A stretch of DNA of 64,000 bases, from the NCBI GenBank assembly GCA_900637135.1, contig LR134353.1:2914001-2978000 (forward strand), in the 5' to 3' direction. Of this stretch, positions 1 to 9,748 are shown piece after piece (the first letter of the stretch is position 1; each line of letters opens with the position of its first letter). The notes under the pieces were generated by a model. The model worked only from the letters and a program-made list of their open reading frames with translations, was not told the origin of the DNA and made no database searches. The position numbers and the translations under genes were made by a program. The stretch comes from Mycolicibacterium flavescens (GTDB lineage: Bacteria > Actinomycetota > Actinomycetes > Mycobacteriales > Mycobacteriaceae).

Positions 1-243
1 TGCGGCCAACTCGTCGGGGGACAACTGCATCAGCAGGTTGTGCGCGCCGCGCAACTTGTAGGACCGCACCGGCTGCAGATCCTCGCGCTTCAGATACACC
101 GCAGCGCCGGTGGCATCCGAGAGCCTGTCGCTGAGTTCCAGCGGGCTGCGCAGCACGACGTCCGCAATTCGCTGAGCGGCCTCGTCGATATCCGCCGCAC
201 GAAGTGGCGACGTCCTCGCGCTTTGCCTCAGTTCAGCGGACAC
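1..243 (-). CDS. ilvA: Threonine dehydratase (IlvA), N-terminal 81 residues, cut by window edge
   Basis: This is the 5' end of a minus-strand gene that runs off the left edge. The GTG start lies at 243-241, directly preceded by an in-frame TGA. The 81 visible residues contain YLKREDLQPVRSYKLRGAHN, the PLP-binding signature of biosynthetic threonine deaminase, with the Schiff-base lysine at residue 63 (SYKLRG). The enzyme converts threonine to 2-oxobutanoate, the first committed step of isoleucine synthesis, in the cytosol. The next gene upstream (273-710) has the same direction and ends 30 bp away, as in the Rv1558-ilvA pair of M. tuberculosis, so the two are probably co-transcribed. The C-terminal regulatory domain is outside the window. 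Confidence 0.92.
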   Translation of the reverse strand, partial: MSAELRQSARTSPLRAADIDEAAQRIADVVLRSPLELSDRLSDATGAAVYLKREDLQPVRSYKLRGAHNLLMQLSPDELAA

Positions 244-272
244 CGGTCAATGGTGCCACCAACCAGCGGTTT

Positions 273-710
273 TCAAGAAATCGGGGTCAGCACGAACACC
301 GGGATCTGGCGGTCGGTCTTCTTCTGGTACTCGGCGTAGTCGGGCCACGCGGACACGGCCCGCTCCCACCAGACGGCCTTCTCCTCGCCGGTGACCTCCC
401 GAGCGTCATATTCCCTGGTCACCGCGCCGTCCTGCAGTTCCACCCGCGGATGGGCCTTGATGTTGTGGTACCAGACCGGATGCTTCGGGGCGCCGCCCAA
501 CGAGGCCACCACCGCATACTGGCCGTCGTGTTCCACCCGCATCAGCGGGGTTTTGCGAATCTTGCCCGTCTTCGCGCCGACGGTCGTCAGCAGGATGAGC
601 GGCTTGCCCTTCATATCCACACCCGCGGTGGTGCCGGATTGTGTGATTCGGTCGGTGTGTTCCCTCACCCAGTCCCACGGGCTGGGCTCATACTCTCCGG
701 AAAGTGGCAT
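273..710 (-). CDS. Deazaflavin (F420)-dependent nitroreductase-family protein, Rv1558-like
   Basis: The 145-residue protein has the pattern of the DUF385/deazaflavin-dependent nitroreductase family, a split beta-barrel fold. Family features are the [20 protein letters not shown] strand-turn at about residues 41-60, [17 protein letters not shown] at about 69-85, and the closing PVFVLTP strand. These proteins bind F420H2, and mycobacterial members include Ddn, which activates pretomanid; the physiological substrate of the Rv1558 subgroup is not established. The ATG at 710 fits the family N-terminus, which begins with a short amphipathic stretch ([11 protein letters not shown]). It lies immediately upstream of ilvA in the same direction. 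Family assignment is secure; substrate unknown. Confidence 0.85.
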   Translation of the reverse strand: MPLSGEYEPSPWDWVREHTDRITQSGTTAGVDMKGKPLILLTTVGAKTGKIRKTPLMRVEHDGQYAVVASLGGAPKHPVWYHNIKAHPRVELQDGAVTREYDAREVTGEEKAVWWERAVSAWPDYAEYQKKTDRQIPVFVLTPIS

Positions 711-785
711 CCCATCAGCTTAGACGCGCTGGAGATCCGCTGGCCTGATCCGGCGTTTCGGGTGGCCGAAAAATAGGTTACGAGC

Positions 786-791
786 TATCGT
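786..791 (+). promoter_or_regulatory. Putative -10 element (TATCGT) of a leaderless transcript
   Basis: TATCGT fits the mycobacterial SigA -10 pattern TAnnnT and ends 7 nt before the ATG at 799, the spacing expected when transcription begins at the start codon. This supports ATG 799 rather than the upstream GTG 790 as the start of the small membrane protein. Inferred from sequence only. Confidence 0.35.
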
Positions 792-798
792 GGGTGCT

Positions 799-1026
799 AT
801 GACCACCGCAGGTAACTTCCGCACCGCAGCCGCACGCGTGACGTGCGACGTGTCGGTGGCGGGCGTGCCGTGGCCGGCCTACAAGCTGATCGCTCTGGTG
901 CTCGGCGCGCTGGTGGCGCTGGTGGTCGGGATCGCCACCGCGACGACGGCCGCCGCGGTGCTGACCGGTGCCGCGGTCGGAACCGTCACATGGCTGACGT
1001 TCAGCGCGCTCTGCCCGCGCCGTTAG
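799..1026 (+). CDS. Small hypothetical membrane protein (75 aa)
   Basis: The protein has a short polar N-terminus, then two hydrophobic segments rich in Ala, Val and Gly (about residues 27-45 and 50-67), and ends in a basic CPRR tail, so it probably forms a two-helix hairpin in the membrane. I chose ATG 799 because a TATCGT -10-like element ends 7 nt upstream; a GTG at 790 would add three residues. Its TAG stop overlaps the TAA stop of the convergent SRPBCC gene within the shared tetranucleotide TTAG. I do not recognise a family and assign no function. Confidence 0.55.
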   Translation: MTTAGNFRTAAARVTCDVSVAGVPWPAYKLIALVLGALVALVVGIATATTAAAVLTGAAVGTVTWLTFSALCPRR

Positions 1027-1436
1027 TCCTCGATCAGCCTCTTGAGCGTCGCCAGGTCGGCGGCCACCGCGTCGGTGTCGGCATCGAACTGCTCGTCGGT
1101 CATCGCCGGCCGTCGGCGCACGCTGAACACCACCTCACAGCGCGGCTCGCCAGCGTCGGTCGGCACATTCCAGGGCTGCACCCGCATCGGGTTGTAGACC
1201 GCTTCCCCGGTGGGCAGGCGTACGACGTGGTCGAGCACGCCGAGATCGTTGCGCGGCGAGAACTCGACGGTCACCTCGCCCATCGGTGAGTCGGCCACCC
1301 AACCGCCCGGAGTCTGGCGAAGGCCGCCCTGTGCGAGGCCCGCCGCCCACCGCGGCCACGTCTGCGGGTCCGCGGCGAACTCGTAGACGGCCTCGGGCGG
1401 CGCGGCGATCCAGGTGCTGACGTGTCGTGACTCCAT
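1023..1436 (-). CDS. SRPBCC (START/Bet v 1-like) family protein, Rv1546-like
   Basis: The 137-residue protein starts MESRHVSTWIAAPPEAVYEF and continues with ADPQTWPRWAAGLA, the usual opening of small SRPBCC proteins that form a hydrophobic-ligand pocket. The middle part alternates beta strands and the end is a long acidic helix (ADTDAVAADLATLKRLIED). I chose ATG 1436 because this is where family members begin and an AGGA lies 8 nt upstream; ATG 1457 or 1454 would extend it by 6-7 residues. It is divergent from the membrane protein at 1467. The ligand is unknown. Related small proteins act as polyketide cyclases or lipid carriers, but nothing here points to either. Confidence 0.75.
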   Translation of the reverse strand: MESRHVSTWIAAPPEAVYEFAADPQTWPRWAAGLAQGGLRQTPGGWVADSPMGEVTVEFSPRNDLGVLDHVVRLPTGEAVYNPMRVQPWNVPTDAGEPRCEVVFSVRRRPAMTDEQFDADTDAVAADLATLKRLIED

Positions 1437-1466
1437 CCGACCATCCTGGCGCATCACAATGACGGG

Positions 1467-2150
1467 ATGGAATCACCGCCGGAACAGCACCGCGTGCCGG
1501 CCTGGTTGCGGCGCGGCGATCCGGAGAGCACGATGCCCGTGCTGATCGCGGTGGTGGCGGTCATGGCGTTGCAGCTCGCGATCCCGAAGGACTACACGCT
1601 GGTCCCCCGTTGGCCGCTGGTGGTGTTGGAGGGACTTCTGCTGCTGGCGCTGCTGGCGATCAACCCGCGCGTCATGACCCGGCGCACGCGGTTCGGCCGG
1701 TACACCACATGGGTTCTGCTGGCGGCGATCACCCTCGACAACACGCTGTCGGCGGTCGTGCTGGCCGTCGGCATCCTCAGCGGCGACGAAAGCAACGATG
1801 CGGCGGTGCTGCTCGGCAGCGGCGCCTCGATCATCGTCACGAATGTGATCGTGTTCGGTATCTGGTACTGGGAGCTGGACCGGGGCGGGCCGTTCGCGCG
1901 GCGTGCAGGAGAGCGGCCCTATCCTGATTTCCTGTTCCCACAGATGACCACTCCGCATGTGGCCGAACCGGATTGGCGGCCCACGTTCATCGACTACCTC
2001 TACGTCAGCGTGACCAACGTGATGGCGTTCTCTCCGACCGACACCATGCCCCTCGCACGGTGGGCCAAGATGATGATGACGGTGCAGGCGATCGTCGCGC
2101 TGGGCACCGCCGGGCTCGTCGTCGCGCGGGCGGTGAATGTCCTGAATTGA
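1467..2150 (+). CDS. Membrane protein resembling a two-TM ion channel without a selectivity filter
   Basis: The 227-residue protein has hydrophobic segments at about residues 24-41, 50-66, 83-104 and 113-132, then a soluble loop and a re-entrant-like segment followed by a last TM helix (about 198-223). The stretch from about residue 170, DYLYVSVTNVMAFSPTDTMP then LARWAKMMMTVQAIVAL, aligns by eye with the pore loop plus inner helix of bacterial two-TM potassium channels (Tyr-Phe-Ser-x-Thr-Thr, TVGYGD, P-x-T, inner helix). The TVGYGD filter is replaced by NVMAFSPTD. It is probably an integral membrane protein of channel-like ancestry; transport activity is unproven. It ends 3 bp before the convergent dnaE1 stop. 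Confidence 0.6.
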   Translation: MESPPEQHRVPAWLRRGDPESTMPVLIAVVAVMALQLAIPKDYTLVPRWPLVVLEGLLLLALLAINPRVMTRRTRFGRYTTWVLLAAITLDNTLSAVVLAVGILSGDESNDAAVLLGSGASIIVTNVIVFGIWYWELDRGGPFARRAGERPYPDFLFPQMTTPHVAEPDWRPTFIDYLYVSVTNVMAFSPTDTMPLARWAKMMMTVQAIVALGTAGLVVARAVNVLN

Positions 2151-2153
2151 CCT

Positions 2154-5100
2154 TCAGCCGCCCAGGCAGCCCGGCCCGAGCAGGGCCTTGAGGTCGCCCA
2201 TCAAGGCCGACGACGGTGTGACGCGCAGCGACGTGTCCAGTTCCAGCGTGGTGATCCGCTCCCCGCTGATCAACCGCAGATGCACCTGCGACGTACCGGG
2301 GTGGCGGGCCAGCACCTGCTTGAGCGCGCTGACCTTGTCGACGGTGCACTGCCGCGTCGGCAGACTCACCGCCAGCGGGCGATCCAGCTGTGCATTCGAG
2401 AAGTCTGGTACCACAAGGTCATTGGCGATCAACGAGATCCGATCGTCGCGGATCGCCACCTTCGCGCCGACCAGCACGACGGCGTCGTCGGCGATCTCGG
2501 CACCGAATGTCGAGTAGGTCTGCGGGAAGAACAGCACCTCGATGCCGCCGGTCAGATCCTCCAGTTGCGCCGAGGCCCATGGCAACCCGTTCTTGTTGAC
2601 CCTGCGGTTGACCGAGGCAAGGATGCCGCCGACGCGCACCTGGGTGTCGTTGGGGAGGTCGCCGTCGAGGATGGCCGGGATCGCGGTGTCGACATGGGCG
2701 GCCAGCAGGTGGGCGATGCCGTTGAGCGGATGACCGGACACGTAGAGGCCGAGCATCTCGCGTTCCAACGCGAGTTTGTGCTTGTCCTCCCACTCCTCGT
2801 CGGGCACCTTGATGGTGAACACCGCGTCGGTGGCCGTGTCGGCGCCGCCGAACAGGTCGAACTGCCCCATCGCCTCGGCCTTCTTGGTGCCGAGCACGGA
2901 ATCGACGGCGTCGGTGTGGATCAGGAACAACCCCTTGCGCGGATGCCCCAGCGAGTCGAACGCGCCGGCCTTGATCAGCGACTCGGTGACCTTCTTGTTG
3001 CAGGCGCCGATCTCGATCTTGTTCAGGTAATCGGAGAAGTCGATGTACTTCCCCTTCTCGGTGCGCGTGTTGATCAACGAGGCAACGACATTGGCACCGA
3101 CGTTGCGCACCGCCCCCAGGCCGTACCGGATGTCCTCGCCCACCGAGGCGAAGTTCAGCCCCGACTCGTTGACATCCGGAGGGAGCACCGTGATGCCCAG
3201 TTTCCGGCAGTCGGCCAGGTACACCGCGGCCTTGTCCTTGTCGTCGCCGACCGACGTGAGCAGCCCGGCCATGTACTCGGCCGGATAGTTGGCCTTGAGG
3301 TAGGCCGTCCAGTACGAGACGAGGCCGTACCCGGCGGCGTGCGACTTGTTGAACGCGTAGTCGGCGAACGGCAGCACGGTGTCCCACAGCGCCTTGATGG
3401 CGGCCGCGGAGAAGCCGTTGGACTTCATGCCCTCGGAGAAGCCCTCGAACTCCTTTTCCAGGACTTCGCGCTTCTTCTTGCCCATGGCTTTTCGCAGGAT
3501 GTCGGCTCGGGCCAGCGAGTACCCGGCCACCTTCTGCGCGATCCGCATGATCTGCTCTTGGTAGACGATCAGGCCGTAGGTCTCGGCGAGGATCTCGCGC
3601 AGCGGCTCTTCGAGTTCGGGGTGGATCGGCTTGATCGCCTGGCGGCCGTTCTTGCGGTCGGCGTAGTCGTTGTGGGCGTTCATACCCATCGGGCCGGGGC
3701 GGTACAGCGCGATCACCGCGACAACGTCTTCGAAACCGGTCGGCTGCATGCGCCGCAGCAGGTCGCGCATCGGCCCGCCGTCGAGCTGGAACACGCCGAG
3801 CGTGTCACCGCGGCCCAACAGCTCGTAGGTCGCCTTGTCGTCGAGCGAGACGGCTTCGAGGTCGAGCTCGATCCCCCGGTTGGCCCTGATGTTGTCCAGC
3901 GCGTCGCCGATGATCGTCAGGTTGCGCAGCCCGAGGAAGTCCATCTTCAGCAGGCCGATGGCTTCGCACGACGGGTAGTCCCAGCCCGTGATCACCGCAC
4001 CGTCTTGCGGGCGTTTCCACAGCGGGATCGCATCGATCAGCGGCTCGGAGCTCATGATCACCGCGCAGGCGTGCACACCGGCATTGCGCACCAGGCCCTC
4101 GAGTCCGCGCGCGGTCTCGTAGATGGTGCGGACGTCGGGGTCGGTGTCGATCAGCCCGCGGACCTCGGCGGCCTCCTTGTACCGCTCATGGTTGGGGTCG
4201 GTGATTCCCGACAGCGGGATGTCTTTGGCCATGATCGGCGGAGGCAGCGCCTTGGTGATCCGGTCGGCGATCGCGAAGCCGGGCTGACCGTAGTGCACAC
4301 GCGCCGAATCCTTGAGCGCGGCTTTGGTTTTGATGGTGCCGAACGTGATCACCTGGGCCACGCGGTCGCTGCCCCACTTGTTGGCGGCGTACCGCAGCAT
4401 CTCGCCGCGGCGGCGGTCGTCGAAGTCGATGTCGATGTCGGGCATCGACACCCGCTCGGGGTTGAGGAACCGCTCGAACAGCAGCCCGTACGGGATCGGG
4501 TCGATGTTGGTGATGCCCAGCGCGTAGGCGACCAGCGACCCGGCGGCCGACCCGCGGCCGGGGCCGACCCGGATGTCGACCGACCGCGCGTAGTTGATGA
4601 GGTCGGCCACGATCAGGAAGTAGGACGGGTAACCCTTGTCGCAGATGACCTTGATCTCGAAGTCGGCGCGATCGGCGTACTCCTGCGGTACGTCTCTGGA
4701 GGGGAAGCGACGCTCGAGCCCCGCGCGGACCTCGTGGCGCAGCCACGACTCCTGGGTGTGGCCCTCGGGCACGGGGAAAACCGGCATCCGGTCCCGCACG
4801 GTCCACACGTCCTCGTAGGACGACACCCGCTCGGCGATCAGCAGCGTGGAGTCGCACGCCCCGGGCACCTGGCCGTCCCACAGCGCACGCATCTCGGCGG
4901 CCGTTTTGAGGAAGTAGCCGTCACCGTCGAACTTGAACCGGTTCGGATCCGACAGCGTCTTGCCGGTCTGGATACACAGCAGCGCCTCGTGATTCTGGGC
5001 GGCGTCACGGGTGACGTAGTGGCAGTCGTTGGTGGCCAGCGGCGGGATGCCGAGCTTGCGTCCGATATCGAGCAACCCCTCGCGCACCCGGCGTTCGATG

Positions 5101-5699
5101 TCGAGGCCGTGGTCCATCAGCTCGAGGAAGAAGTTGTCGGGTCCGAAGATGTCCCGCCACTTGGCGGCCGCGGCCACCGCCTCGTCATAGTGGCCGAGCC
5201 GCAGCCGGGTCTGCACCTCGCCGGACGGACAGCCGGTGGTGGCGATGATGCCTTCGGCGTGCTCGGCGATCAGCTCGGCATCCATACGTGACCACTTGCC
5301 GAGTTGACCCTCGAACGAGGCGAGCGAGGACAGTTTGAACAGGTTGCGCAACCCGGTGGCGTTCTCGGCCACCATCGTCATATGGGTGTAGGACCCGCTG
5401 CCGGATACGTCGTCACCCTTTTGGCCGGGATCCCCCCACAGGATGCGCTTGGTTTCGAAGCGCGATCCCGGGGCGATGTAGGCCTCGACACCGATGATCG
5501 GCTTGATCCCGGCGTCGGTGGCGGCGTTGTAGAACTCGCTGGCGCCGAACATGTTTCCGTGATCGGTCATCCCGATCGCGGGCATCTCCAGGCGCTGAGC
5601 CTCGGCGAGCATCGGCTTGACCTTCGCGGCACCGTCCAGCATCGAGTACTCGGTGTGGTTATGCAGGTGCACGAAGGACCGCGAATCCGAAGGGCTCAT
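2154..5699 (-). CDS. dnaE1: DNA polymerase III alpha subunit (replicative DnaE1)
   Basis: The 1181-residue protein is full length for actinobacterial DnaE1. The N-terminal PHP domain opens with [17 protein letters not shown] and continues with [10 protein letters not shown]; in mycobacteria this domain supplies proofreading. The polymerase palm carries the catalytic aspartates in [12 protein letters not shown] at about residue 420, preceded by [20 protein letters not shown] helix-hairpin-helix and an OB fold (about 1000-1090, [18 protein letters not shown]) follow. It synthesises both chromosomal strands as the core of the replisome. The start is ATG 5699 with no visible Shine-Dalgarno; a TAGACT -10-like element ends 9 nt upstream, suggesting a leaderless or very short-leader mRNA. 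A perfect inverted repeat (5723-5748) covers the probable -35 region. Confidence 0.97.
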   Translation of the reverse strand: MSPSDSRSFVHLHNHTEYSMLDGAAKVKPMLAEAQRLEMPAIGMTDHGNMFGASEFYNAATDAGIKPIIGVEAYIAPGSRFETKRILWGDPGQKGDDVSGSGSYTHMTMVAENATGLRNLFKLSSLASFEGQLGKWSRMDAELIAEHAEGIIATTGCPSGEVQTRLRLGHYDEAVAAAAKWRDIFGPDNFFLELMDHGLDIERRVREGLLDIGRKLGIPPLATNDCHYVTRDAAQNHEALLCIQTGKTLSDPNRFKFDGDGYFLKTAAEMRALWDGQVPGACDSTLLIAERVSSYEDVWTVRDRMPVFPVPEGHTQESWLRHEVRAGLERRFPSRDVPQEYADRADFEIKVICDKGYPSYFLIVADLINYARSVDIRVGPGRGSAAGSLVAYALGITNIDPIPYGLLFERFLNPERVSMPDIDIDFDDRRRGEMLRYAANKWGSDRVAQVITFGTIKTKAALKDSARVHYGQPGFAIADRITKALPPPIMAKDIPLSGITDPNHERYKEAAEVRGLIDTDPDVRTIYETARGLEGLVRNAGVHACAVIMSSEPLIDAIPLWKRPQDGAVITGWDYPSCEAIGLLKMDFLGLRNLTIIGDALDNIRANRGIELDLEAVSLDDKATYELLGRGDTLGVFQLDGGPMRDLLRRMQPTGFEDVVAVIALYRPGPMGMNAHNDYADRKNGRQAIKPIHPELEEPLREILAETYGLIVYQEQIMRIAQKVAGYSLARADILRKAMGKKKREVLEKEFEGFSEGMKSNGFSAAAIKALWDTVLPFADYAFNKSHAAGYGLVSYWTAYLKANYPAEYMAGLLTSVGDDKDKAAVYLADCRKLGITVLPPDVNESGLNFASVGEDIRYGLGAVRNVGANVVASLINTRTEKGKYIDFSDYLNKIEIGACNKKVTESLIKAGAFDSLGHPRKGLFLIHTDAVDSVLGTKKAEAMGQFDLFGGADTATDAVFTIKVPDEEWEDKHKLALEREMLGLYVSGHPLNGIAHLLAAHVDTAIPAILDGDLPNDTQVRVGGILASVNRRVNKNGLPWASAQLEDLTGGIEVLFFPQTYSTFGAEIADDAVVLVGAKVAIRDDRISLIANDLVVPDFSNAQLDRPLAVSLPTRQCTVDKVSALKQVLARHPGTSQVHLRLISGERITTLELDTSLRVTPSSALMGDLKALLGPGCLGG

Positions 5700-5708
5700 A
5701 GGAGGGCC

Positions 5709-5714
5709 AGTCTA
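5709..5714 (-). promoter_or_regulatory. Putative dnaE1 -10 element (TAGACT)
   Basis: On the minus strand TAGACT matches TAnnnT and ends 9 nt before the dnaE1 ATG. No ribosome-binding site lies between them, so transcription probably starts at or within a few bases of the start codon. Inferred from sequence. Confidence 0.4.
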
Positions 5715-5722
5715 TGACCGCC

Positions 5723-5748
5723 TTCCGACAGTTCTCGGCGTGTCGGAA
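5723..5748. promoter_or_regulatory. Perfect 8-bp inverted repeat in the dnaE1 promoter region
   Basis: TTCCGACA (5723-5730) and TGTCGGAA (5741-5748) are perfect inverted repeats separated by 10 bp (GTTCTCGGCG). The element sits about 10-35 bp upstream of the putative dnaE1 -10, where it would cover the -35 region, which is typical of a repressor or redox-regulator operator. It does not match the mycobacterial LexA box (TCGAAC-N4-GTTCGA). The rest of the 5700-5890 gap shows nothing else I can support. Confidence 0.45.
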
Positions 5749-5890
5749 ATGCGTGTCTTCGCGCAGCCCGCAGAATCCCGGCGTGACTGGAGAGTCCGAC
5801 GGGATTCAACCCCGATACGGGCATCCGCAGGCCGGAAGCGGGCACTTCTCGTCGACGACGGACAATCGCCGGGCAATTGCCACGTCGTGG

Positions 5891-6790
5891 TCAACGCGAC
5901 GAGTCGCAGAGATCTCGCTCTACCGTGGACCGACGTACGGCGTCGGCGCTGAAGACCAGCAGCGCCAGCCAGATAAACGCGAAGCCCAACCAGCGGGCCG
6001 GCGGCATCGGCTCCCGGCCGACGATCACTCCCCACGTCAGCTGCATCACCGGCGTCAGGTAGAACAACAGGCCCATCGTCACCAGCGGCAATCGCTGCGC
6101 GGCCGCGGCGAACAGCAACAGCGGCACCGCCGTCAGGACGCCGGAGAGCACCATCAGCGCGACGTGGTCGTCGCCGTAGTCGGTGAACGTCCCGTGCCCG
6201 GTGCTCTGCAGCACGACAATGTAGGCCGCCGCGAACGGCGTGGCGATGCCGGCTTCCACTCCGACGCTGACCCGCGGGTCGGTCGTGACGACTTTCTTCA
6301 CCGCGCCGTAGAGGCCGAATGACAGCGCCAGGCCCAGCCCGATGTAGGGCGGTGCGCCCACTTCCATTGTCAGCACCACCACGCCGGTCACCGCGACGGC
6401 CAACGCGGCGAGCTGCGCACGGTTGAGCCGCTCCCGGAAGACGATCAGCCCCAGCGCGACGACCACCAACGGGTTGATGAAGTAGCCGAGCGCCGCGTCC
6501 ACCACGTGGCCGTTGTTGACGGCATAGACATAGATCCCCCAGTTGATCGAGATCAACGCCGACGCGGCGGCTAGCAGCAGCCAGGTGCGCCCCCTGATCC
6601 GCTTCAAGTCGCCGAGCCTGCGCACGACCGCGACCACGACGACCATCAGCAGGAAGTTCCACACGATGCGGTGCGCGAGCACCTCAAGGGCGGAGGCGGG
6701 TTTCAACAGCGGAAAGAACGCGGGAAATGTCCCCCAGCACACGTAGGCGCCGACGCCGAACAACAAGCCGGGTCTGCGGGTCTCGCTCAC
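5891..6790 (-). CDS. rarD: RarD/EamA-family (DMT superfamily) transporter
   Basis: The 299-residue protein has about ten hydrophobic segments in two EamA halves. The start [20 protein letters not shown], then [20 protein letters not shown], is the RarD signature; later landmarks are [20 protein letters not shown] then [13 protein letters not shown], and [13 protein letters not shown] near the C-terminus. I chose GTG 6790, whose GTGA overlaps the stop of the upstream pseudouridine-synthase gene by 4 bp, indicating translational coupling. RarD was named for chloramphenicol sensitivity and its substrate is unresolved. It lies between dnaE1 and the rluD-lspA pair in the same direction. Confidence 0.88.
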   Translation of the reverse strand: MSETRRPGLLFGVGAYVCWGTFPAFFPLLKPASALEVLAHRIVWNFLLMVVVVAVVRRLGDLKRIRGRTWLLLAAASALISINWGIYVYAVNNGHVVDAALGYFINPLVVVALGLIVFRERLNRAQLAALAVAVTGVVVLTMEVGAPPYIGLGLALSFGLYGAVKKVVTTDPRVSVGVEAGIATPFAAAYIVVLQSTGHGTFTDYGDDHVALMVLSGVLTAVPLLLFAAAAQRLPLVTMGLLFYLTPVMQLTWGVIVGREPMPPARWLGFAFIWLALLVFSADAVRRSTVERDLCDSSR

Positions 6791-7716
6791 AGTTCGTGAT
6801 TGCGCAGTACGTCGAGGGCGTGCTGCAGATCGGCCGGATACGGGCTGGTGATCTCGACGCGTCGCCCGTCGGCGGGATGCGCGAAAGCCAGCGACCGCGC
6901 GTGCAGCCACTGCCGGTCCAGCTTGAGCCGCTTGGCCAGCGTGGGATCGGCACCGTAGGTGAGATCACCGACGCATGGATGGTGCAGCGCGGCGAAGTGC
7001 ACCCGAATCTGGTGTGTACGACCGGTTTCCAGTTCGATGTCGAGCAAGCTCGCGGCGCGGTGCGCCTCGAGGGTGTCGTAGTGGGTGACGCTGTGCCTGC
7101 CGTTCTCAGTGACCGCGAACTTCCAGTCGTGTCCGCGGTGACGGCCGATCGGCGCGTCGATCGTGCCGCTCGACGGGTCGGGATGCCCTTGCACCAGCGC
7201 GTGATAGCGCTTCTCGACGGTGCGCTGTTTGAATGCCCGCTTGAGCACCGTGTACGCGCGTTCGGAAAGCGCGACGACCATGACCCCCGAGGTCCCGACG
7301 TCGAGGCGGTGCACGATGCCTTGGCGCTCGTGGATCCCCGAGGTGCTGATCCGGAAGCCCATCGCGGCCAGACCGCCCAGCACGGTCGGGCCCGACCAGC
7401 CCACGGTGGCGTGCGCGGCGACCCCCGGCGGCTTGTCGACCGCAACGATGTCCTCGTCGGAGTACAGGATCGCCATCCCGTCGATCTCGACGGGCGTGTT
7501 CTCCACCGGCGCAGGCGCTTCGGGCAACCGCACGTCCAGCCAGGCGCCCGCGGTCAATTTGTCCGATTTGCCCGCAGGGGCACCGTCGATCTCGACACCG
7601 CCGCCTTCAGCCAGCGCCGCGGCGGCCGTGCGTGACAGTCCGAGAAGCCGGGCGAGGCCCGCGTCAACCCGCATGCCCGCCAGGCCCTCCGGGACTGGTA
7701 GCGACCGATTGGCCAT
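6787..7716 (-). CDS. rluD: RluD-family 23S rRNA pseudouridine synthase (Rv1540-like)
   Basis: The 309-residue protein has an N-terminal S4 domain (about residues 14-75, [20 protein letters not shown]) and a RluA/RluD catalytic domain. Motifs are [29 protein letters not shown] with the catalytic Asp in HRLD, and [20 protein letters not shown]. It isomerises uridines in 23S rRNA, probably the helix 69 region if it is a true RluD orthologue, though RluA/RluC specificity cannot be excluded from sequence. Its ATG abuts the lspA stop with no gap, the usual lspA-rluD operon of Gram-positives, and its stop overlaps the rarD start by 4 bp. Confidence 0.9.
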   Translation of the reverse strand: MANRSLPVPEGLAGMRVDAGLARLLGLSRTAAAALAEGGGVEIDGAPAGKSDKLTAGAWLDVRLPEAPAPVENTPVEIDGMAILYSDEDIVAVDKPPGVAAHATVGWSGPTVLGGLAAMGFRISTSGIHERQGIVHRLDVGTSGVMVVALSERAYTVLKRAFKQRTVEKRYHALVQGHPDPSSGTIDAPIGRHRGHDWKFAVTENGRHSVTHYDTLEAHRAASLLDIELETGRTHQIRVHFAALHHPCVGDLTYGADPTLAKRLKLDRQWLHARSLAFAHPADGRRVEITSPYPADLQHALDVLRNHEL

Positions 7717-8265
7717 CTATTCGTCCTCGGCGGCTTTCCGCCGCCCGACGGTATCGAAGTCGAACCCGAACAGCGACAGTCCCACCAGCAGGATCGCCCC
7801 GCCGACCACGCACGGGTCGGCCACGTTGAAGACCGGCCACCACCCGATGGACAGGAAGTCCACGACGTGGCCCTGCAGCGGGCCGGGTGAGCGGAAGAAC
7901 CGGTCGATGAGGTTGCCGAGGGCCCCGCCGAGAATCATGCCCAGCCCGACCGCCCACCACGGATTGACCAGCCGTCGGCCCATCCAGATGATCCCGATCA
8001 CCACGCCGGTGGCGATCAACGTGAGCACCCACGTGTAGCCGGTGGCCATCGAGAACGCCGCACCGGAATTGCGCACCAGCGTCCACGTCACCGTGTCGCC
8101 GATGATCGACACGGGCTGGCCCGGGGTGAGGAATTTGACCGCGAGCACCTTGGTGGCGATGTCGGTGACCAGCACCACGCCCGCAATGCCGAGCAGCAGC
8201 CGTAGGCGTCGCCGCGGCGGCGCCTCTTCGGCCATCTCGTCGGCCACGTCTGGGTCGTCAGTCAC
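7717..8265 (-). CDS. lspA: Lipoprotein signal peptidase (LspA)
   Basis: The 182-residue membrane protein is an aspartic peptidase that cleaves the signal peptide of diacylglyceryl-prolipoproteins. It has an Arg-rich cytoplasmic N-terminus and four TM helices. Family motifs are TDIATK (residues 34-39), NSGAAFS (66-72), [10 protein letters not shown] (114-123), VVDF (134-137) and FNVAD (146-150); the catalytic dyad should be Asp136 and Asp150. GTG 8265 was chosen because it places the start before the hydrophilic arm and leaves 43 bp to the divergent ansA; an internal ATG at residue 10 or so is possible. It is translated directly ahead of the pseudouridine synthase. Confidence 0.94.
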   Translation of the reverse strand: MTDDPDVADEMAEEAPPRRRLRLLLGIAGVVLVTDIATKVLAVKFLTPGQPVSIIGDTVTWTLVRNSGAAFSMATGYTWVLTLIATGVVIGIIWMGRRLVNPWWAVGLGMILGGALGNLIDRFFRSPGPLQGHVVDFLSIGWWPVFNVADPCVVGGAILLVGLSLFGFDFDTVGRRKAAEDE

Positions 8266-8308
8266 GGCCCCATCATCCCAAAACGTCGATGCGGAAGAAT
8301 CTCGGACC

Positions 8309-9244
8309 ATGGGTCGCCTCGTTATCGTCACCACCGGCGGCACGATCGCCAGCGGCACGGGCGAGGACGGCGTCAAGCGTCCGTCCCGCACCGGGGCCGA
8401 ACTGGCGTCAGGGCTCGAGGTCAATTTCGAAGTCGATGTGGTCGACCTGATGGCGGTCGACAGCTCGCAAATGACTCCCGCCGACTGGGATCGTATCCGG
8501 GCGGCTGTCGCGGCGGCAGCGGACGCCGACGGCGTCGTCGTCACGCACGGCACCGACACCATGGAGGAGACGGCGCTATGGCTCGACTTGACCTACCGCG
8601 GCACTACACCAGTGGTGTTCACCGGCGGACAACGAAGCGCCGATGCTCCGGACGCCGACGGCTCAACCAACCTTCAGGACGCTTTGGCGGTCGCAGCCAG
8701 TCCTTCAGCTCGGGGTCTCGGAGTCGTGGTCAGTCTTGCGGGCACGGTTTGGCAGCCGTTGGGATTGCAGAAAGTGGCGACCGAGGACCTACGCGGCTTC
8801 GCGGGTACGGTTATCGGCGCCGTGTCACAGGATAGGTTCGCCCGGCAAGCGCCGAAGGAGCGGCCATACTTCGGTGCGCTGCCGGCGGCGGCAGCACCGC
8901 GGGTGGACATTGTCGCCGCTTATCCTGGCGCGGACGCGGTGGCGATGGACGGCTGCGCCGCCGCGGGCGCCCGCGGAATCGTGTTGGAGGCGGTGGGGTC
9001 GGGCAATGCCGGCTCCGCGGTGATCGCCGGCGTACAGCGACTCTGCGCCGCCGGAGTGGCCGTCGCGGTAACCACGCGAGTGCCTGGAGCGCGGGTCAGC
9101 CCCACATACGGTCCGGGCCACGATCTGGTGGCCGCGGGCGCCATACCGGTGCGGCGGCTGCGTTCTGCGCAAGCACGGGTGCTGTTGATGGCCGCGCTGG
9201 CGAGCGGGCTGCCCGTCGACGAAGCCGTCGACCGATGGGGTTGA
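8309..9244 (+). CDS. ansA: L-asparaginase (AnsA)
   Basis: The 311-residue protein begins [16 protein letters not shown], with the nucleophilic Thr12 of the TGGTIA motif. The second active-site motif is [20 protein letters not shown], with Thr82-Asp83. [15 protein letters not shown] binds the substrate amino group. It hydrolyses asparagine to aspartate and ammonia; in M. tuberculosis the enzyme supports nitrogen assimilation from host asparagine and acid resistance. No signal peptide is visible, so it is cytosolic unless exported another way. It is divergent from lspA across 43 bp, as in M. tuberculosis. ATG 8309 is the first start giving the conserved N-terminal strand. Confidence 0.93.
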   Translation: MGRLVIVTTGGTIASGTGEDGVKRPSRTGAELASGLEVNFEVDVVDLMAVDSSQMTPADWDRIRAAVAAAADADGVVVTHGTDTMEETALWLDLTYRGTTPVVFTGGQRSADAPDADGSTNLQDALAVAASPSARGLGVVVSLAGTVWQPLGLQKVATEDLRGFAGTVIGAVSQDRFARQAPKERPYFGALPAAAAPRVDIVAAYPGADAVAMDGCAAAGARGIVLEAVGSGNAGSAVIAGVQRLCAAGVAVAVTTRVPGARVSPTYGPGHDLVAAGAIPVRRLRSAQARVLLMAALASGLPVDEAVDRWG

Positions 9245-9265
9245 CGCGCATGGCACCGTGGACGC

Positions 9266-9748
9266 GTGCCCCTCGACAACATGATCCGCCGAGGCGCCAC
9301 GCTGATCGCCGTCCTGGCGCTGGCCCTGGCCGCGGGCGCGGTGGCGCGTGCCGAAGCGCCCCCGGGCGCCGACGCGATCGACGACTACCCCGTCGCGCAG
9401 GGCTTCTACCGACCCGGCCCGCCGCCCAACTACCACGTGTTTTTCAAGACACCCGACGGCCTGTCGTGTGGCATCGGCCCCAACGGCGGACCCATCGGCT
9501 GTGACGGTGTTCCCCTGGGCGCCCCGCCCGGAACCAACCAGACGTTCTTGATCAGCGGCGGCCCCGCGGAGTACCGGCACTCCCCCACGCCGACGTTCAC
9601 CCGCGAGGGTGTCGACGTCCTGCCGGCGGGGTACCGGCTCGAGAACTGGGGTGCCAGTTGCGGTGTCGGATATCAGGGCACCGTGACCTGTAAGACGTAC
9701 GGCGATCACGGCTTCACGATCTCGAGCGTTTACGGGGTGCTCTGGTAG
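9266..9748 (+). CDS. Small secreted mycobacterial hypothetical protein (160 aa)
   Basis: The N-terminus has a Sec signal peptide: basic MIRR, a hydrophobic core [14 protein letters not shown], and an ARA-EA cleavage site. The mature part of about 130 residues is Gly/Pro-rich with four cysteines ([26 protein letters not shown]) that could form two disulfides, and ends in aromatic GVLW. Either GTG 9266 or ATG 9281 could be the start; the latter gives a cleaner signal peptide. No enzymatic motif is visible. Similar short Cys-paired secreted proteins are common in mycobacteria with unknown roles. The last 19 bp overlap the 3' end of the convergent dinB. Confidence 0.75.
   Translation: MPLDNMIRRGATLIAVLALALAAGAVARAEAPPGADAIDDYPVAQGFYRPGPPPNYHVFFKTPDGLSCGIGPNGGPIGCDGVPLGAPPGTNQTFLISGGPAEYRHSPTPTFTREGVDVLPAGYRLENWGASCGVGYQGTVTCKTYGDHGFTISSVYGVLW

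Noticed and set aside
2280..5291. A 1003-codon open frame on the plus strand, antisense to dnaE1
   Set aside because: High-GC third positions keep the antisense frame open; the translation is low-complexity His/Arg/Val-rich with no domain, while the minus strand encodes intact DnaE1.
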